Of a stretch of DNA of 64,000 nt, positions 37,181-44,575 are shown one piece after another. The translations under genes and the position numbers were made by a program. The stretch spans positions 174,134 through 238,133 of the forward strand of contig NZ_MRCD01000003.1 in assembly GCF_001904745.1 (NCBI RefSeq), read 5' to 3'. A model generated the notes under the pieces. That model saw only the letters and a program-made list of their open reading frames with translations, searched no databases and was not told where the DNA came from. Source of the stretch: Calothrix sp. HK-06 (lineage in GTDB: Bacteria > Cyanobacteriota > Cyanobacteriia > Cyanobacteriales > Nostocaceae). The number at the start of each line of letters is the position of its first letter. Within the stretch, counting starts at the first letter, position 1.

Positions 37181-37345
37181 GACTAGTAACATAATTTCTA
37201 CTACTGCACCTGCAATATGTAGAGAAATATTATCTGTTGTTTGAAGTTGATTTTGTAAGACTTTCTTTATAAAATCTCGACGAAACGATACACCAAAATG
37301 CTGACTTAACATTTGTAACCAGGCAAGAGGCACCTCAATTATATT
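37181..37345 (-). pseudogene. fragment of a second copy of the T1SS ABC transporter gene
   Basis: The DNA matches the intact transporter gene: about 37199-37345 aligns with 30019-30180 (the C39-like region), and the short tract GGACTAGTAACATAA at 37183-37197 matches 28940-28955. The join means roughly 1 kb of the second copy was deleted internally. Frame is lost. It shows that a paralogous transporter, diverged by ~15% here, once stood under copy G. Confidence 0.8.
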
Positions 37346-37365
37346 AATCATGTAACTACCTATGA

Positions 37366-37412
37366 ACTCGATGCTATAACATTAGAGAGCAATCGAGAAG
37401 AACCAGAGAAGA
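37366..37412 (-). repeat. 45-bp upstream element, copy G
   Basis: Minus strand: CTCTGGTTCTTCTCGATT, GCTCTCTAATGTTATAG, CATCGAGTTCATAGG. It is immediately upstream of the ABC transporter relic and ~200 bp before the COQ4-like gene. Confidence 0.88.
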
Positions 37413-37489
37413 AAAAATTTATGCGGTACATGTAGAGACCGGGTATGTACGATCTCTACAAGGGTTTGGGCATTATTTATGTACCTTAT

Positions 37490-38563
37490 CTAAGTTCTTA
37501 ATGTGGAATCCAAGGCTTGGAAAACCTTTTCTCGCAATTGGTTTGCGTGTTGATTGGTGATGGATGAGTGTAGAGAGCGTAGTGCCATTCGCACGAGCAG
37601 ATTCTTTTGTCCAGGCTGCATTTCTAAACGTTGAATTACAGCTATGGGTAATTGCTCGTATGCAGTTTCACTTTTAATCTCTACAGATTCCAATAATTCT
37701 GCGTCATGAGCCAATGCTGCTACAATCACCTCACAAATATCCTCTAGTTCAATGCCGTTACGAACGACTATTGACATATCTCGACAAATGCTTGGTTGAT
37801 TGGAAACAGGATGATAAGTATCCAAGGTTAGCATCTGACGGGAAATCTCTGGGTGAGAATTTCGCAGTAAGCGAATGTCATCCATACCTTTAACTAGCAT
37901 GGCTAATCGGTCTAACCCGAAGCCACTTGCTAAACCTGAATAGCCCTCTAGCCCACTATCTACAAATAATTGGGGATGAGCTTCACCACATTCTCCAATT
38001 TCAATCCAGTGGTCACCTTGTTTCACCTCAATTTCTAAACCTCTTACTGTATAAGGATGAGTGGTTTCATTAAGGCGATACTTCCAACCTGGAAGAACTG
38101 CATTAAGAATTATTTGAATTAGTTGCAATATATCTTGGCGATTTAGTTGCTGAGTATTGCTAATCATCCAAATATCCATTTGATGCGGTTCTCCCACATG
38201 GCGCCTATCCACAACATCGCGACGATAGCAAATGCCAGGAAGCATCAACAATTGGTGGACTGACTTTTGTTTAAATTGAGGTAATATCTGAGGTATGAGA
38301 CAAGTGGTGTGCGTTCGCAATAACTTGTCTTCACTTAAGTAGCGCGTATATTTAGGATGACGAGATAAGCAGTCTTCAGGGAAATACAGGCGGTCGAAGT
38401 TATCCGCAACGGTTGTAACTGGAGCAGAGCGTACAATTTCAGGATGTGGATAGCCTGCTACTTTCAGTGAAGAAGCAATTTTGTCAACAATAAGATTGAT
38501 GGCGTGTGTGCCATTTGCCGGATCGGTGAGATCCGGCTTTAAAAGTCCAGGTAGTTCATAGGT
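37490..38563 (-). CDS. monomeric (mitochondrial-type) phenylalanyl-tRNA synthetase-like protein, 5' end unclear
   Basis: Open frame of ~357 codons. YELPGLLKPDLTDPANGTHA leads into SAPVTTVADNFDRLYFPEDC, LLRTHTTCLIPQIL (class II motif 2 region), CYRRDVVDRRHVGEPHQMD, IEIGECGEAHPQ and motif 3 SGFGLDRLAMLVKGMDDIRLL. The C-terminal ~95 residues form an FDX-ACB anticodon-binding domain (ICRDMSIVV). This single-chain layout is that of mitochondrial FARS2, not of bacterial alpha2beta2 PheRS. The frame is closed at 38564-38566 by TGA and contains no ATG before motif 2; an ATG lies 9 codons upstream of the TGA. So the 5' end is damaged or uses an odd start. Confidence 0.8.
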   Translation of the reverse strand, partial: TYELPGLLKPDLTDPANGTHAINLIVDKIASSLKVAGYPHPEIVRSAPVTTVADNFDRLYFPEDCLSRHPKYTRYLSEDKLLRTHTTCLIPQILPQFKQKSVHQLLMLPGICYRRDVVDRRHVGEPHQMDIWMISNTQQLNRQDILQLIQIILNAVLPGWKYRLNETTHPYTVRGLEIEVKQGDHWIEIGECGEAHPQLFVDSGLEGYSGLASGFGLDRLAMLVKGMDDIRLLRNSHPEISRQMLTLDTYHPVSNQPSICRDMSIVVRNGIELEDICEVIVAALAHDAELLESVEIKSETAYEQLPIAVIQRLEMQPGQKNLLVRMALRSLHSSITNQHANQLREKVFQALDSTLRT

Positions 38564-38666
38564 TCACTTTGTAGTATAAATGTAGTATAACATAGAATTA
38601 CTAACTACTACTCACTCTCTTACGCTGCTTTCCGCAAAACTCCTTAACTTATTTGAACTTCGGGTT

Positions 38667-38772
38667 CTAGCTAGGAATAAATGTTGCCGTTGCGTGAAGC
38701 TTGTAGTTAGTTACGCCACTAAACTGGGAGACTTCGACGAAGTAATCACCAGGAGAAACATCAACAGTTTGA
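38667..38772 (-). pseudogene. relic of a PPC-domain protein (C-terminus)
   Basis: The minus strand reads QTVDVSPGDYFVEVSQFSG then VTNYKLHATATF to a TAG at 38667, the end of a pre-peptidase C-terminal domain like the intact protein at 43481 (TPGDYYLEVKQF). It follows repeat copy H directly, with the same AGAGAGACAATCAAA spacer that follows copy J. No start codon; 5' part lost. Confidence 0.75.
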
Positions 38773-38787
38773 TTGTCTCTCTAACGC

Positions 38788-38833
38788 GGGATAGTTTTAA
38801 ATTTAAACAGCAATCGAGAATAACTAGGGAAGT
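38788..38833 (-). repeat. 45-bp upstream element, copy H
   Basis: Minus strand: TTCCCTAGTTATTCTCGATT, GCTGTTTAAATTTAAAAC, TATC. Downstream of pheA and directly upstream of the PPC relic. Confidence 0.87.
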
Positions 38834-38854
38834 GTCCACTTAAAATTGGGCAGA

Positions 38855-39706
38855 TTACTCGTTGACTGCACCATTGGCTGGCTTAATATAACGTGGATAG
38901 CTACCATTGACTTTAAATGAATCAGTCTTTGTTGCAATTTTTGCAAACGCTCGCGCAACATGAACATCCTCACGATGCCCATTTATATCAGCCCAGAAGA
39001 TATACTCTCCTAGCACATCTTTAGAAGGACGCGATTCCAGCTTGGTCATGTTGATACCCTCCTTTGCTAATTCTTCCAAGGCGCCAACCAATGTTCCAGC
39101 TTGGTCTGCATGAAAACTAAAGCAAAAGCTAGTTTTGTCATCACCTGTGGGCGAACAATCTTCGCGACCGAGCGCAATAAAACGGGTAACGTTGTTGGAG
39201 CTATCTTGAATATCATAGGCTAAAATTTGCGCCCCTGTTAGTTCTGCTGCCCGAAACGTGCTGATCGCAGCAGCAGGTTGCTCCGAAGCCAGAGCCTCAG
39301 CTGGGGCTGCACTGTTACTCAGCGAGGCCAGCGTTTCTACTCCCGGTAAGCACCGCTCGACAAAGCGACGGCATTGTCCGAGAGCTTGAGGATGAGCGTA
39401 TAGAACTTTGAATTGAGGCAGAGCTAACTCAGCCCGACTAACCAGATAAAATCGGATGGGCACAACAGTTTCGCCACAAATTCGGAGATTGGTCTCGTGA
39501 GTTAGCAAATCCAGGGTGGTAGTGACGCTGCCTTCTAAAATGTTTTCGATGGGCAGTACACCTACTGTGGCAACTCCAGTTTCAATTGCCGTAACGACCG
39601 CAGGCATACTGGAAAGTGGTAAGCACTCGGCATTTTGTCCGCCATAGACAATAGCAGCTTCTTCACTAAAGGTGCCAGGTGGGCCAAGGTAGGCGATTGT
39701 TGTCAT
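38855..39706 (-). CDS. pheA: prephenate dehydratase
   Basis: 283 residues. Catalytic domain ~1-180 (AYLGPPGTFSEEAA, the SNxxA-like LSNSAAPAEAL and the NNVTRFIALG motif with catalytic TRF), then a regulatory ACT domain (~195-275) with the Phe-binding ESRPSKD. Converts prephenate to phenylpyruvate, the committed step to phenylalanine. Length is normal for a monofunctional enzyme. Presence beside a PheRS-like gene in an accessory island suggests local supply or sensing of Phe/phenylpyruvate, though it could be the only chromosomal copy. Confidence 0.95.
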   Translation of the reverse strand: MTTIAYLGPPGTFSEEAAIVYGGQNAECLPLSSMPAVVTAIETGVATVGVLPIENILEGSVTTTLDLLTHETNLRICGETVVPIRFYLVSRAELALPQFKVLYAHPQALGQCRRFVERCLPGVETLASLSNSAAPAEALASEQPAAAISTFRAAELTGAQILAYDIQDSSNNVTRFIALGREDCSPTGDDKTSFCFSFHADQAGTLVGALEELAKEGINMTKLESRPSKDVLGEYIFWADINGHREDVHVARAFAKIATKTDSFKVNGSYPRYIKPANGAVNE

Positions 39707-39759
39707 AATTTTACTACCTAGTTTAAATTAATTTGAAAAGTCAGGTAAACTGATACTTT

Positions 39760-40215
39760 TTAAGCCTTCCAGTCTTCAACCGTCAATGCCCAGCGTTCAT
39801 GGTCTCGCCACTCTCCGTTAATTTTCAAGTACTTTCGAGAAAAGCCTTCTTTGGAAAAACGCAGACGATTAACTAAATTGATTGATGCTTTATTTCCTGG
39901 CTGTATATTCGCTTCGATACGATGTAAACCAAGAGAATAAAAAGCATGATTGATTACTAAATATATACCCTCAGTCATAAATCCTTGACCTGAAAATTCT
40001 ACATTAACATAGTAACCCAAGTAGGCATTTTGAAACGCTTTATAGAAAATTTGGCTAAGATTTGCCACCCCTACGATGCATTTGTTGATTGAATGGCAAA
40101 TCAAAAACCCCTCAAAGTTATCATTTTCACATCGACTAATATATGAATGACATTCTTCTTTTGTTAAAGGCGGAAAAGCCCAAGGAAAGTGAAGCTCCCT
40201 ACTTTTTTGATGCAT
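39760..40215 (-). CDS. RimJ/RimL-type GNAT acetyltransferase, N-terminally short
   Basis: 151 residues. AYLGYYVNVEFSGQGFMTEG is the acetyl-CoA site, then RIEANIQPGNKASINLVNRL and EWRDHERWALTVEDW, all typical of ribosomal-protein-type N-acetyltransferases. Relatives have about 25-30 more residues before the ...LHxPW segment that here starts at residue 8; an in-frame TAG lies four codons upstream, so the N-terminus is probably lost or the start has moved. Substrate unknown. Confidence 0.82.
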   Translation of the reverse strand: MHQKSRELHFPWAFPPLTKEECHSYISRCENDNFEGFLICHSINKCIVGVANLSQIFYKAFQNAYLGYYVNVEFSGQGFMTEGIYLVINHAFYSLGLHRIEANIQPGNKASINLVNRLRFSKEGFSRKYLKINGEWRDHERWALTVEDWKA

Positions 40216-40370
40216 GTGTAATAACTATTTACAATCTTCTTCAACTGGTTTTCTGATAAAAACGCGAGAGAGACATCATTATGCTTTATACCTCATTCTT
40301 TTACTACTTGAGCGCTTGGAACAATTTTTGAGCTAGGGTTGAAGCTGTATAATTTACGGCTTCAATAAAA

Positions 40371-40405
40371 TACTCTGAGAACTATAACTTCTCAGAGTAG
40401 TATTA
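40371..40405 (-). terminator. rho-independent terminator
   Basis: CTCTGAGAA and TTCTCAGAG pair in a 9-bp stem with a 5-base loop; on the minus strand it is followed by TATTTT. It closes the small-peptide/parvulin operon read from 41764 to 40468. Confidence 0.85.
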
Positions 40406-40467
40406 GGGACTAAATCTGTTTTAAAAATAATCGGAATTAATTCTTTAACAAAACAATGTTATCGAAT

Positions 40468-40752
40468 TTATCGCGAATTACGGTAGTAAAAAGACTCTTC
40501 TATCCATATGTGTACTTCTTCTTCAGAAGTAAGATGTCCAGTACGTCCAGTTTTAGGGTCATAGGCATCATACCAAACATGTCCTTGACGGTCTTTACTT
40601 TCCCGAATTATAAATTCCGGTTCAGTAAATAAAGTATTTACAACCGATTGTCCAATTTTTTGAAGATGATAAGTTATTTTGTGCCAGTATTTATAAGCTT
40701 TGAAGTCTGAAATTAATTCATTTTTTGTGTTGCATTGCTGTTGCATTTTCAT
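40468..40752 (-). CDS. conserved small cyanobacterial protein
   Basis: 94 residues. The C-terminal half EFIIRESKDRQGHVWYDAYD then PKTGRTGHLTSEEEVHIWIE has the pattern (xWxxYDPxTGxxxxLxSEEEVxxWxE) of a short protein family frequent in cyanobacteria. No known activity. It is 70 bp downstream of the parvulin gene and shares its terminator, so a link to the secretion system is likely. Confidence 0.72.
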   Translation of the reverse strand: MKMQQQCNTKNELISDFKAYKYWHKITYHLQKIGQSVVNTLFTEPEFIIRESKDRQGHVWYDAYDPKTGRTGHLTSEEEVHIWIEESFYYRNSR

Positions 40753-40823
40753 AGCAATTTCTTACCTCGTGACTAAATTAATTTCGTAAGTAACCTGAGT
40801 TTTATTACAAGTTGATGGTTTAA

Positions 40824-41585
40824 TTATCCAGCTTGCTGCGGTGGTGTGACTCCCATCCAAATTTGGTCTTGGACAGAAAGCTGACCGAGTTGTTCAGTAA
40901 ACCAAGCTTCAAAGTTCTCATGTAGTAACCGTTTACGCATAGCTTCATCAAGCTGTGCAGGAATTAATTTTTCTAAACGGACAATTACTCGATACTCACC
41001 AAAAGGCATAGGCGCCCAAATTTCACCAGGCTGACTTACACGCAGTATTTGAGCTAAATTCGGATGGATAGTACCAAGTTCAAGTGGACCCATAATTCCT
41101 CCCGTTTGAGCTTCTGAACCTTCAGAGTGTTTAAAAGCTATTTCTGCAAAGGATTGTTCACCTTCTGTTATGCGAAAATAAAGCTCGTTAGCAAATCCTT
41201 GGTCTTTGACTCGAAGTAAAGAGTATATTACTTTATCTAACTGCCCTTTGCGCTGGAGAAAGTAAGACTCTAGTTTATGTCCCCACTTCTGTTCTTGAAA
41301 TTTTTCAATTCTTAAACTGCGTGTAGCCAAACTTTCTAGATGTTCTTTACTCATCCCGTAACGCTGTAACCAAAGCTGCTTTTCCGCTTCGTCGGTTAGA
41401 CCCCAACGTTGATAAAGTTGCTCAGAAGCATTTTCTGTTTCTTCTCTTGTGCATTTAATTTCTGCGATTGCCTGGTCAATAATGCTTTCACATAATAGCT
41501 GAGGTAACATTTTGTAACTAGCCATCAAAGGGATAATTTCTTCAGATTTGAGAGTACGATTGCCTATTTCTAAAACAGTAGTCAT
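40824..41585 (-). CDS. parvulin-type peptidyl-prolyl isomerase (PpiC/SurA-like)
   Basis: 253 residues without a signal peptide. A helical SurA-like N-domain (~20-100) precedes the parvulin domain (~110-210) with QSFAEIAFKHSEGSEAQTGG and PFGEYRVIVRLEKL. In cyanobacteria such isomerases are commonly encoded beside HlyD and peptidase-domain ABC transporters and are thought to handle cargo before export. It lies 32 bp downstream of a 48-residue peptide gene. Confidence 0.9.
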   Translation of the reverse strand: MTTVLEIGNRTLKSEEIIPLMASYKMLPQLLCESIIDQAIAEIKCTREETENASEQLYQRWGLTDEAEKQLWLQRYGMSKEHLESLATRSLRIEKFQEQKWGHKLESYFLQRKGQLDKVIYSLLRVKDQGFANELYFRITEGEQSFAEIAFKHSEGSEAQTGGIMGPLELGTIHPNLAQILRVSQPGEIWAPMPFGEYRVIVRLEKLIPAQLDEAMRKRLLHENFEAWFTEQLGQLSVQDQIWMGVTPPQQAG

Positions 41586-41617
41586 TTCTAATTAAGCCTT
41601 TCCATTCAATAAAATTT

Positions 41618-41764
41618 TTAGTTATGAATTGATAACCATTTGCAAACTAACTTACCATCAATCAATAACCAGCGAGCGATTAAGCTACTTTTTCTGTGGC
41701 TTGGAACGGTGCTTGAGTTTAATGAACAGGTATTTTCCAGATTTTCAACTGTTAAATAACTCAT
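41618..41764 (-). CDS. 48-residue peptide upstream of the parvulin gene
   Basis: ATG 41764 is preceded by AAGGAG seven bases upstream, an excellent ribosome-binding site. The product begins MSYLTVENLENTCSLNSS and ends LIARWLLIDGKLVCKWL plus SIHN. It has a polar leader-like first half, a basic middle (PSHRKSS) and a hydrophobic/Trp-rich tail with one Cys in each half. No signal peptide. It is first in an operon with the isomerase. It may be a secreted peptide, a precursor or a regulator; unassigned. Confidence 0.65.
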   Translation of the reverse strand: MSYLTVENLENTCSLNSSTVPSHRKSSLIARWLLIDGKLVCKWLSIHN

Positions 41765-42133
41765 AATCTAACTCCTTGATAAAGTTTGGATGAATTGAAG
41801 TTCGAGTGATGTAGGACTGAGAGTAAATTAGTTAAATTACCGAATTATATGGGAGCATCCGCTTTCGGGGGATCGACTTTTTTAGACCAACCATATACTA
41901 AGGTTTCTGGCACCGAATAATTATGTTTATTTCAAAAGTCTATGTTCCTAATTATATTCGCTTTCTGTCTAAAATCTGTATTAATCTGTATTTAATTGAT
42001 GTAATTTCTTGGCTTAATATTTTTGATTTAAAACATGAGTTACAAAAACACAAAAATTATTCTAATTAAATAAAAATTAAAATCTTGATTAGTCATTTTG
42101 TTTTTATTACTGAGTATGTTTTGTTTTGAGATA

Positions 42134-42166
42134 AAACCCTTGTGAATACTAATTTATCAAGGGTTA
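42134..42166 (-). terminator. probable rho-independent terminator
   Basis: On the minus strand AACCCTTG and CAAGGGTT pair (8 bp) around a 17-base loop and are followed by TTATCTC; the T-run is weak. It lies below the mosaic of gene fragments at 42205-42657. The surrounding ~300 bp (41915-42200) is AT-rich with no gene. Confidence 0.55.
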
Positions 42167-42204
42167 AACTCAGTTAAACTTGTTTGAGTTTATCGGCACT
42201 AAGG

Positions 42205-42275
42205 AGCGCAAATAAGCTCAAATATTTAAAAAATCAAACTAAACTACATCAAAATTTACGTGGGTAGTAATGAAA
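42205..42275 (-). pseudogene. 3' end of a PPC-domain gene (fragment)
   Basis: Nearly identical to 43447-43533, the end and downstream flank of the intact PPC gene: minus strand GCTTTCATTACTACCCACG then TAAATTTTGATGTAG. It is fused without a gap to the PheRS-like fragment at 42276. Confidence 0.8.
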
Positions 42276-42437
42276 GCACTCCATACCTTTAACTAGCATG
42301 ACTAATCGGTCTAACCCGAAGCCACTTGCTAAACCCCAATAACCCTCTAACCCACTATCTACAAATAATTGGGGATGAGCTTCTCCGCATTCTCCAATTT
42401 CAATCCAGTGATCACCTTGTTTTACCTCAATTTCCAA
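42276..42437 (-). pseudogene. internal fragment of the PheRS-like gene
   Basis: About 155 bp match 37884-38040 with roughly ten mismatches and encode EIEVKQGDHWIEIGECGEAH through GLASGFGLDRLVMLVKGM. Truncated on both sides, fused to a PPC fragment on the left and a permease fragment on the right. Confidence 0.85.
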
Positions 42438-42657
42438 CGCTTCGACGCTGCAATTGCGCCATGCGGTCGTTATGGCTGTTGCTGCGACATCCCCAGGCCA
42501 TCTTTTTTAATGCGATTCCACAAGTAGGACTCGTCGGTGCAGCGATGCCGTTGTGCTACATTATTAGTCTTGAGGTTGCTCTGCTGGTTGCTGATCAAAT
42601 CAGCATAATGGCAGCCGAGTTAAGCACAAGTGGCTCTTTGTATACGTTTGTGACTTA
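42438..42657 (+). pseudogene. fragment of an APC-type amino-acid permease
   Basis: The plus strand reads LQLRHAVVMAVAATSPGH, then after a shift near 42505 IFFNAIPQVGLVGAAMPLCY, VALLVADQISIMAAELSTSG and SLYTFVT before a stop. This is the first two helices of an APC-superfamily permease. A frameshift and missing C-terminus show decay. Confidence 0.7.
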
Positions 42658-42780
42658 AAGATTAGGAAATTAACTCCTTGATTAATGAGAAATAGAGGTT
42701 GTAAGTTTTATTAATCAAAGCATAGCAGAATCAGGATTCCAGATATTATAAAGAAACATTTCGCTATTTCTCCTTTACTT

Positions 42781-42960
42781 TTATTTTTCTTGGTTTTGAA
42801 TGCGATTACTGAAAAGAAACTCTACCAACCTCATCGCAGCAGTTTGTTTGTTATGGGTATTATTCTCTGTCTTTTTTTGGTTGATGGTGCTATTTTTACG
42901 CGATTTTTTTGTCCGTTTTGAAAGCTTCTTTAATAATTGCTTATTCTCAATTTTATTCAT
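42781..42960 (-). CDS. 59-residue basic peptide
   Basis: ATG 42960 with AGGAG eight bases upstream. The product MNKIENKQLLKKLSKRTKKS, RKNSTINQKKTENNTHNKQ then AAMRLVEFLFSNRIQ is very Lys/Asn-rich in its first 40 residues and amphipathic at the end. No family recognised. A 14-codon frame (42715-42759, ATG after AAAGGAG) follows 21 bp later. It lies between decayed fragments, so it could be an intact peptide gene or the 5' part of something lost. Confidence 0.5.
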   Translation of the reverse strand: MNKIENKQLLKKLSKRTKKSRKNSTINQKKTENNTHNKQTAAMRLVEFLFSNRIQNQEK

Positions 42961-43018
42961 TTAATTACTCCTATTAAGATTGTACTTCTAATCGCGATAC
43001 ATCTACAATGAATTGCTA

Positions 43019-43233
43019 GCTTTTTGAAAGCCAACCTAAAAGTTCTTTCTCAAAAAGCTCTGGTTCTTCAAAATGTGGTGCATGGTCGCTTTGCTCAAAT
43101 ACGCGGATAGTTAGATTGCTGAAATGCTCTCTTACATTTCCCCACAGGTATGCTGGAGGAACAAGGTAGTCATAACGACCTAGGGCAAGAAAGACTGGAG
43201 CTTTCAACTTATTCAAGTTTTCCGTAATATCTA
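43019..43233 (-). pseudogene. 3' fragment of a second alpha/beta hydrolase gene
   Basis: About 215 bp match 32640-32855, the end of the intact hydrolase gene, with roughly 92% identity by eye. It encodes LKAPVFLALGRYDYLVPP to VFEQSDHAPHFEEPELF and a stop. The Gly of SGHAPH has become Asp. The 5' part is missing; the break is at about 43240. Confidence 0.85.
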
Positions 43234-43249
43234 TACATTCGGTAAAAAA

Positions 43250-43400
43250 ACTAACGTAAAACCTAACCCCCTGACCCCTCTTTCCTTGAAAGGAAGTAGG
43301 AAAAAATGCGTACCGACTCTTGCAGGTTACGGGGTTGGGAAGCCAGCCCGTGCGGGGATATCCCCCGTTGAGCGAACTGGCGTCGAGACGTTTTTAACAT
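43250..43400. repeat. composite of common dispersed repeats
   Basis: Contains CCTAACCCCCTGACCCCTC then CTTGAAAGGAAGTAGG, and further on GGAAGCCAGCCCGTGCGGG with CCCCCGTTGAGCGAACTGGCG-like sequence. Such pieces occur widely between genes of filamentous cyanobacteria. No coding signal. Confidence 0.55.
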
Positions 43401-43480
43401 GCCATCAAAATTCAAATTTTGTTAGTTTGAGTTGTCTACACTCTTTAGTGCAAATAAACTCAAATCTTTAAGAAAGAGAA

Positions 43481-44239
43481 CTAAACTACATCAAAATTGA
43501 CGTGGGTGGTAATGAAAGCACCAGGAGTAAATTGCTTGACCTCAAGGTAATAATCACCGGGAGTATTAAGTGTTATGAATTCTGGTGTACTACCATTGTT
43601 GTGAGAAGCAGGAGAACTACTAAGTTCAGTCCCTGTCAAATCAACACGCTGATTATGATTTTTGTCGCTAAACACCCGCATATCAGCATCTCCACCATCC
43701 ATAGTCATACTAATTTTGACTTCTTTTCCGGCTTCCAAGTTAAAGTGATAGAAGTTGTTCATGTTGAAATCATTAACACTACCTGTGAAGTTTCTGTCAC
43801 TAGTCAATGTACCCATTTCACTATTACGAGCCAGCAGCCTATTATCGGTACTATTTAAGCTAACAGCTGCGTCTAGGCTATAAGTTGCATCACCGTTGTG
43901 ATTGTTTGAAGTAACTCTAACTAAGTAATTACCAGCAGCTAAATCTCTACGATTAATAGTCCCATCGTTAGTAGGATTTTTATCACTCGTAGTACCACAA
44001 CTAGTTTGTTGAATTAGAGCATCACCTGTATTAATTGCTCCGTTACCGTCTTTGTCCTCGAATAATTCAATTTTGAGACTATCAGCTTGAGAGATATTTT
44101 TCACAAGCAGATTGAGGTTTTCAGTTCTTGTAGTATTGAACTTGTAAATATTCGCATCACCAGGTGTGTTGTGAATAATATCAAGACCTGGGCTAATAGG
44201 ATCGAAACCTAAAGTACCCAAAGTGAATGTGCTACCCAT
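43481..44239 (-). CDS. secreted PPC-domain protein, probable type I secretion cargo
   Basis: 252 residues with no N-terminal signal peptide. Two pre-peptidase C-terminal (PPC) beta-sandwich repeats: ~25-125 (DANIYKFNTTRTENLNLLV; LAAGNYLVRVTSNNHNGDAT) and ~140-250 (NNFYHFNLEAGKEVKISM; NTPGDYYLEVKQF). Rich in N, D, T and G with few Cys, like extracellular proteins. AAGGAG stands seven bases before the ATG. Lack of a Sec signal and its place in an island with HlyD/ABC/parvulin genes suggest export by that system. Preceded by two element copies (I and J). Confidence 0.82.
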   Translation of the reverse strand: MGSTFTLGTLGFDPISPGLDIIHNTPGDANIYKFNTTRTENLNLLVKNISQADSLKIELFEDKDGNGAINTGDALIQQTSCGTTSDKNPTNDGTINRRDLAAGNYLVRVTSNNHNGDATYSLDAAVSLNSTDNRLLARNSEMGTLTSDRNFTGSVNDFNMNNFYHFNLEAGKEVKISMTMDGGDADMRVFSDKNHNQRVDLTGTELSSSPASHNNGSTPEFITLNTPGDYYLEVKQFTPGAFITTHVNFDVV

Positions 44240-44307
44240 TTTTTTCTCCTTAAATTTAGATAATTGTTAGAATTGTTGAATTTGAAAGTTAGCTAGTCTT
44301 TAGCTGA

Positions 44308-44351
44308 ACTATTTTGACTTTAGAGAGGAATCGAGAAGAACCAGGGAAGGT
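44308..44351 (-). repeat. 45-bp upstream element, copy I
   Basis: Minus strand: TTCCCTGGTTCTTCTCGATT, CCTCTCTAAAGTCAAAATAG, 69 bp upstream of the PPC gene start. Confidence 0.88.
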
Positions 44352-44474
44352 TTTTTTAATTTCTCGATCAAGGAGATTGATATATCTGTACAAGTAGATT
44401 AATTAAGAAACTGTCTTCTCCTGAGAGGAAGCTACTATCTATTTATCTCGTTTGTTTTGATTGTCTCTCTGCCT

Positions 44475-44575
44475 TCGATACTTTTAAATTTAGAGAGCGA
44501 TCGAGAAGAAGTAGGGAAGAATAAAACAATTTGGAAAGATATTTTTGAACAATTTGACCAAGCTTTTCTAGCTGA
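44475..44575 (-). repeat. 45-bp upstream element, copy J, with extended duplicated flank
   Basis: Minus strand: TTCCCTACTTCTTCTCGATC, GCTCTCTAAATTTAAAAG, TATCGA. Second copy upstream of the PPC gene. Its far flank matches that of copy F, and its near spacer (AGAGAGACAATCAAA) matches that of copy H. The remaining gap to 44861 is AT-rich with no clear gene. Confidence 0.88.

Noticed and set aside
41765..44480. Insertion sequence as the cause of the mosaic region
   Set aside because: No transposase frame, terminal inverted repeats or target duplication were visible.
22600..44575. The 45-bp element as integron attC sites or CRISPR repeats
   Set aside because: Copies are spaced kilobases apart with whole genes between, show no inverted-repeat structure typical of attC, and no integrase or cas gene is present.
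22600..44575. The 45-bp element as a transcription terminator of the gene on its other side
   Set aside because: It has no stem-loop plus T-run and its constant orientation follows the downstream gene; several copies are far from any upstream gene end.
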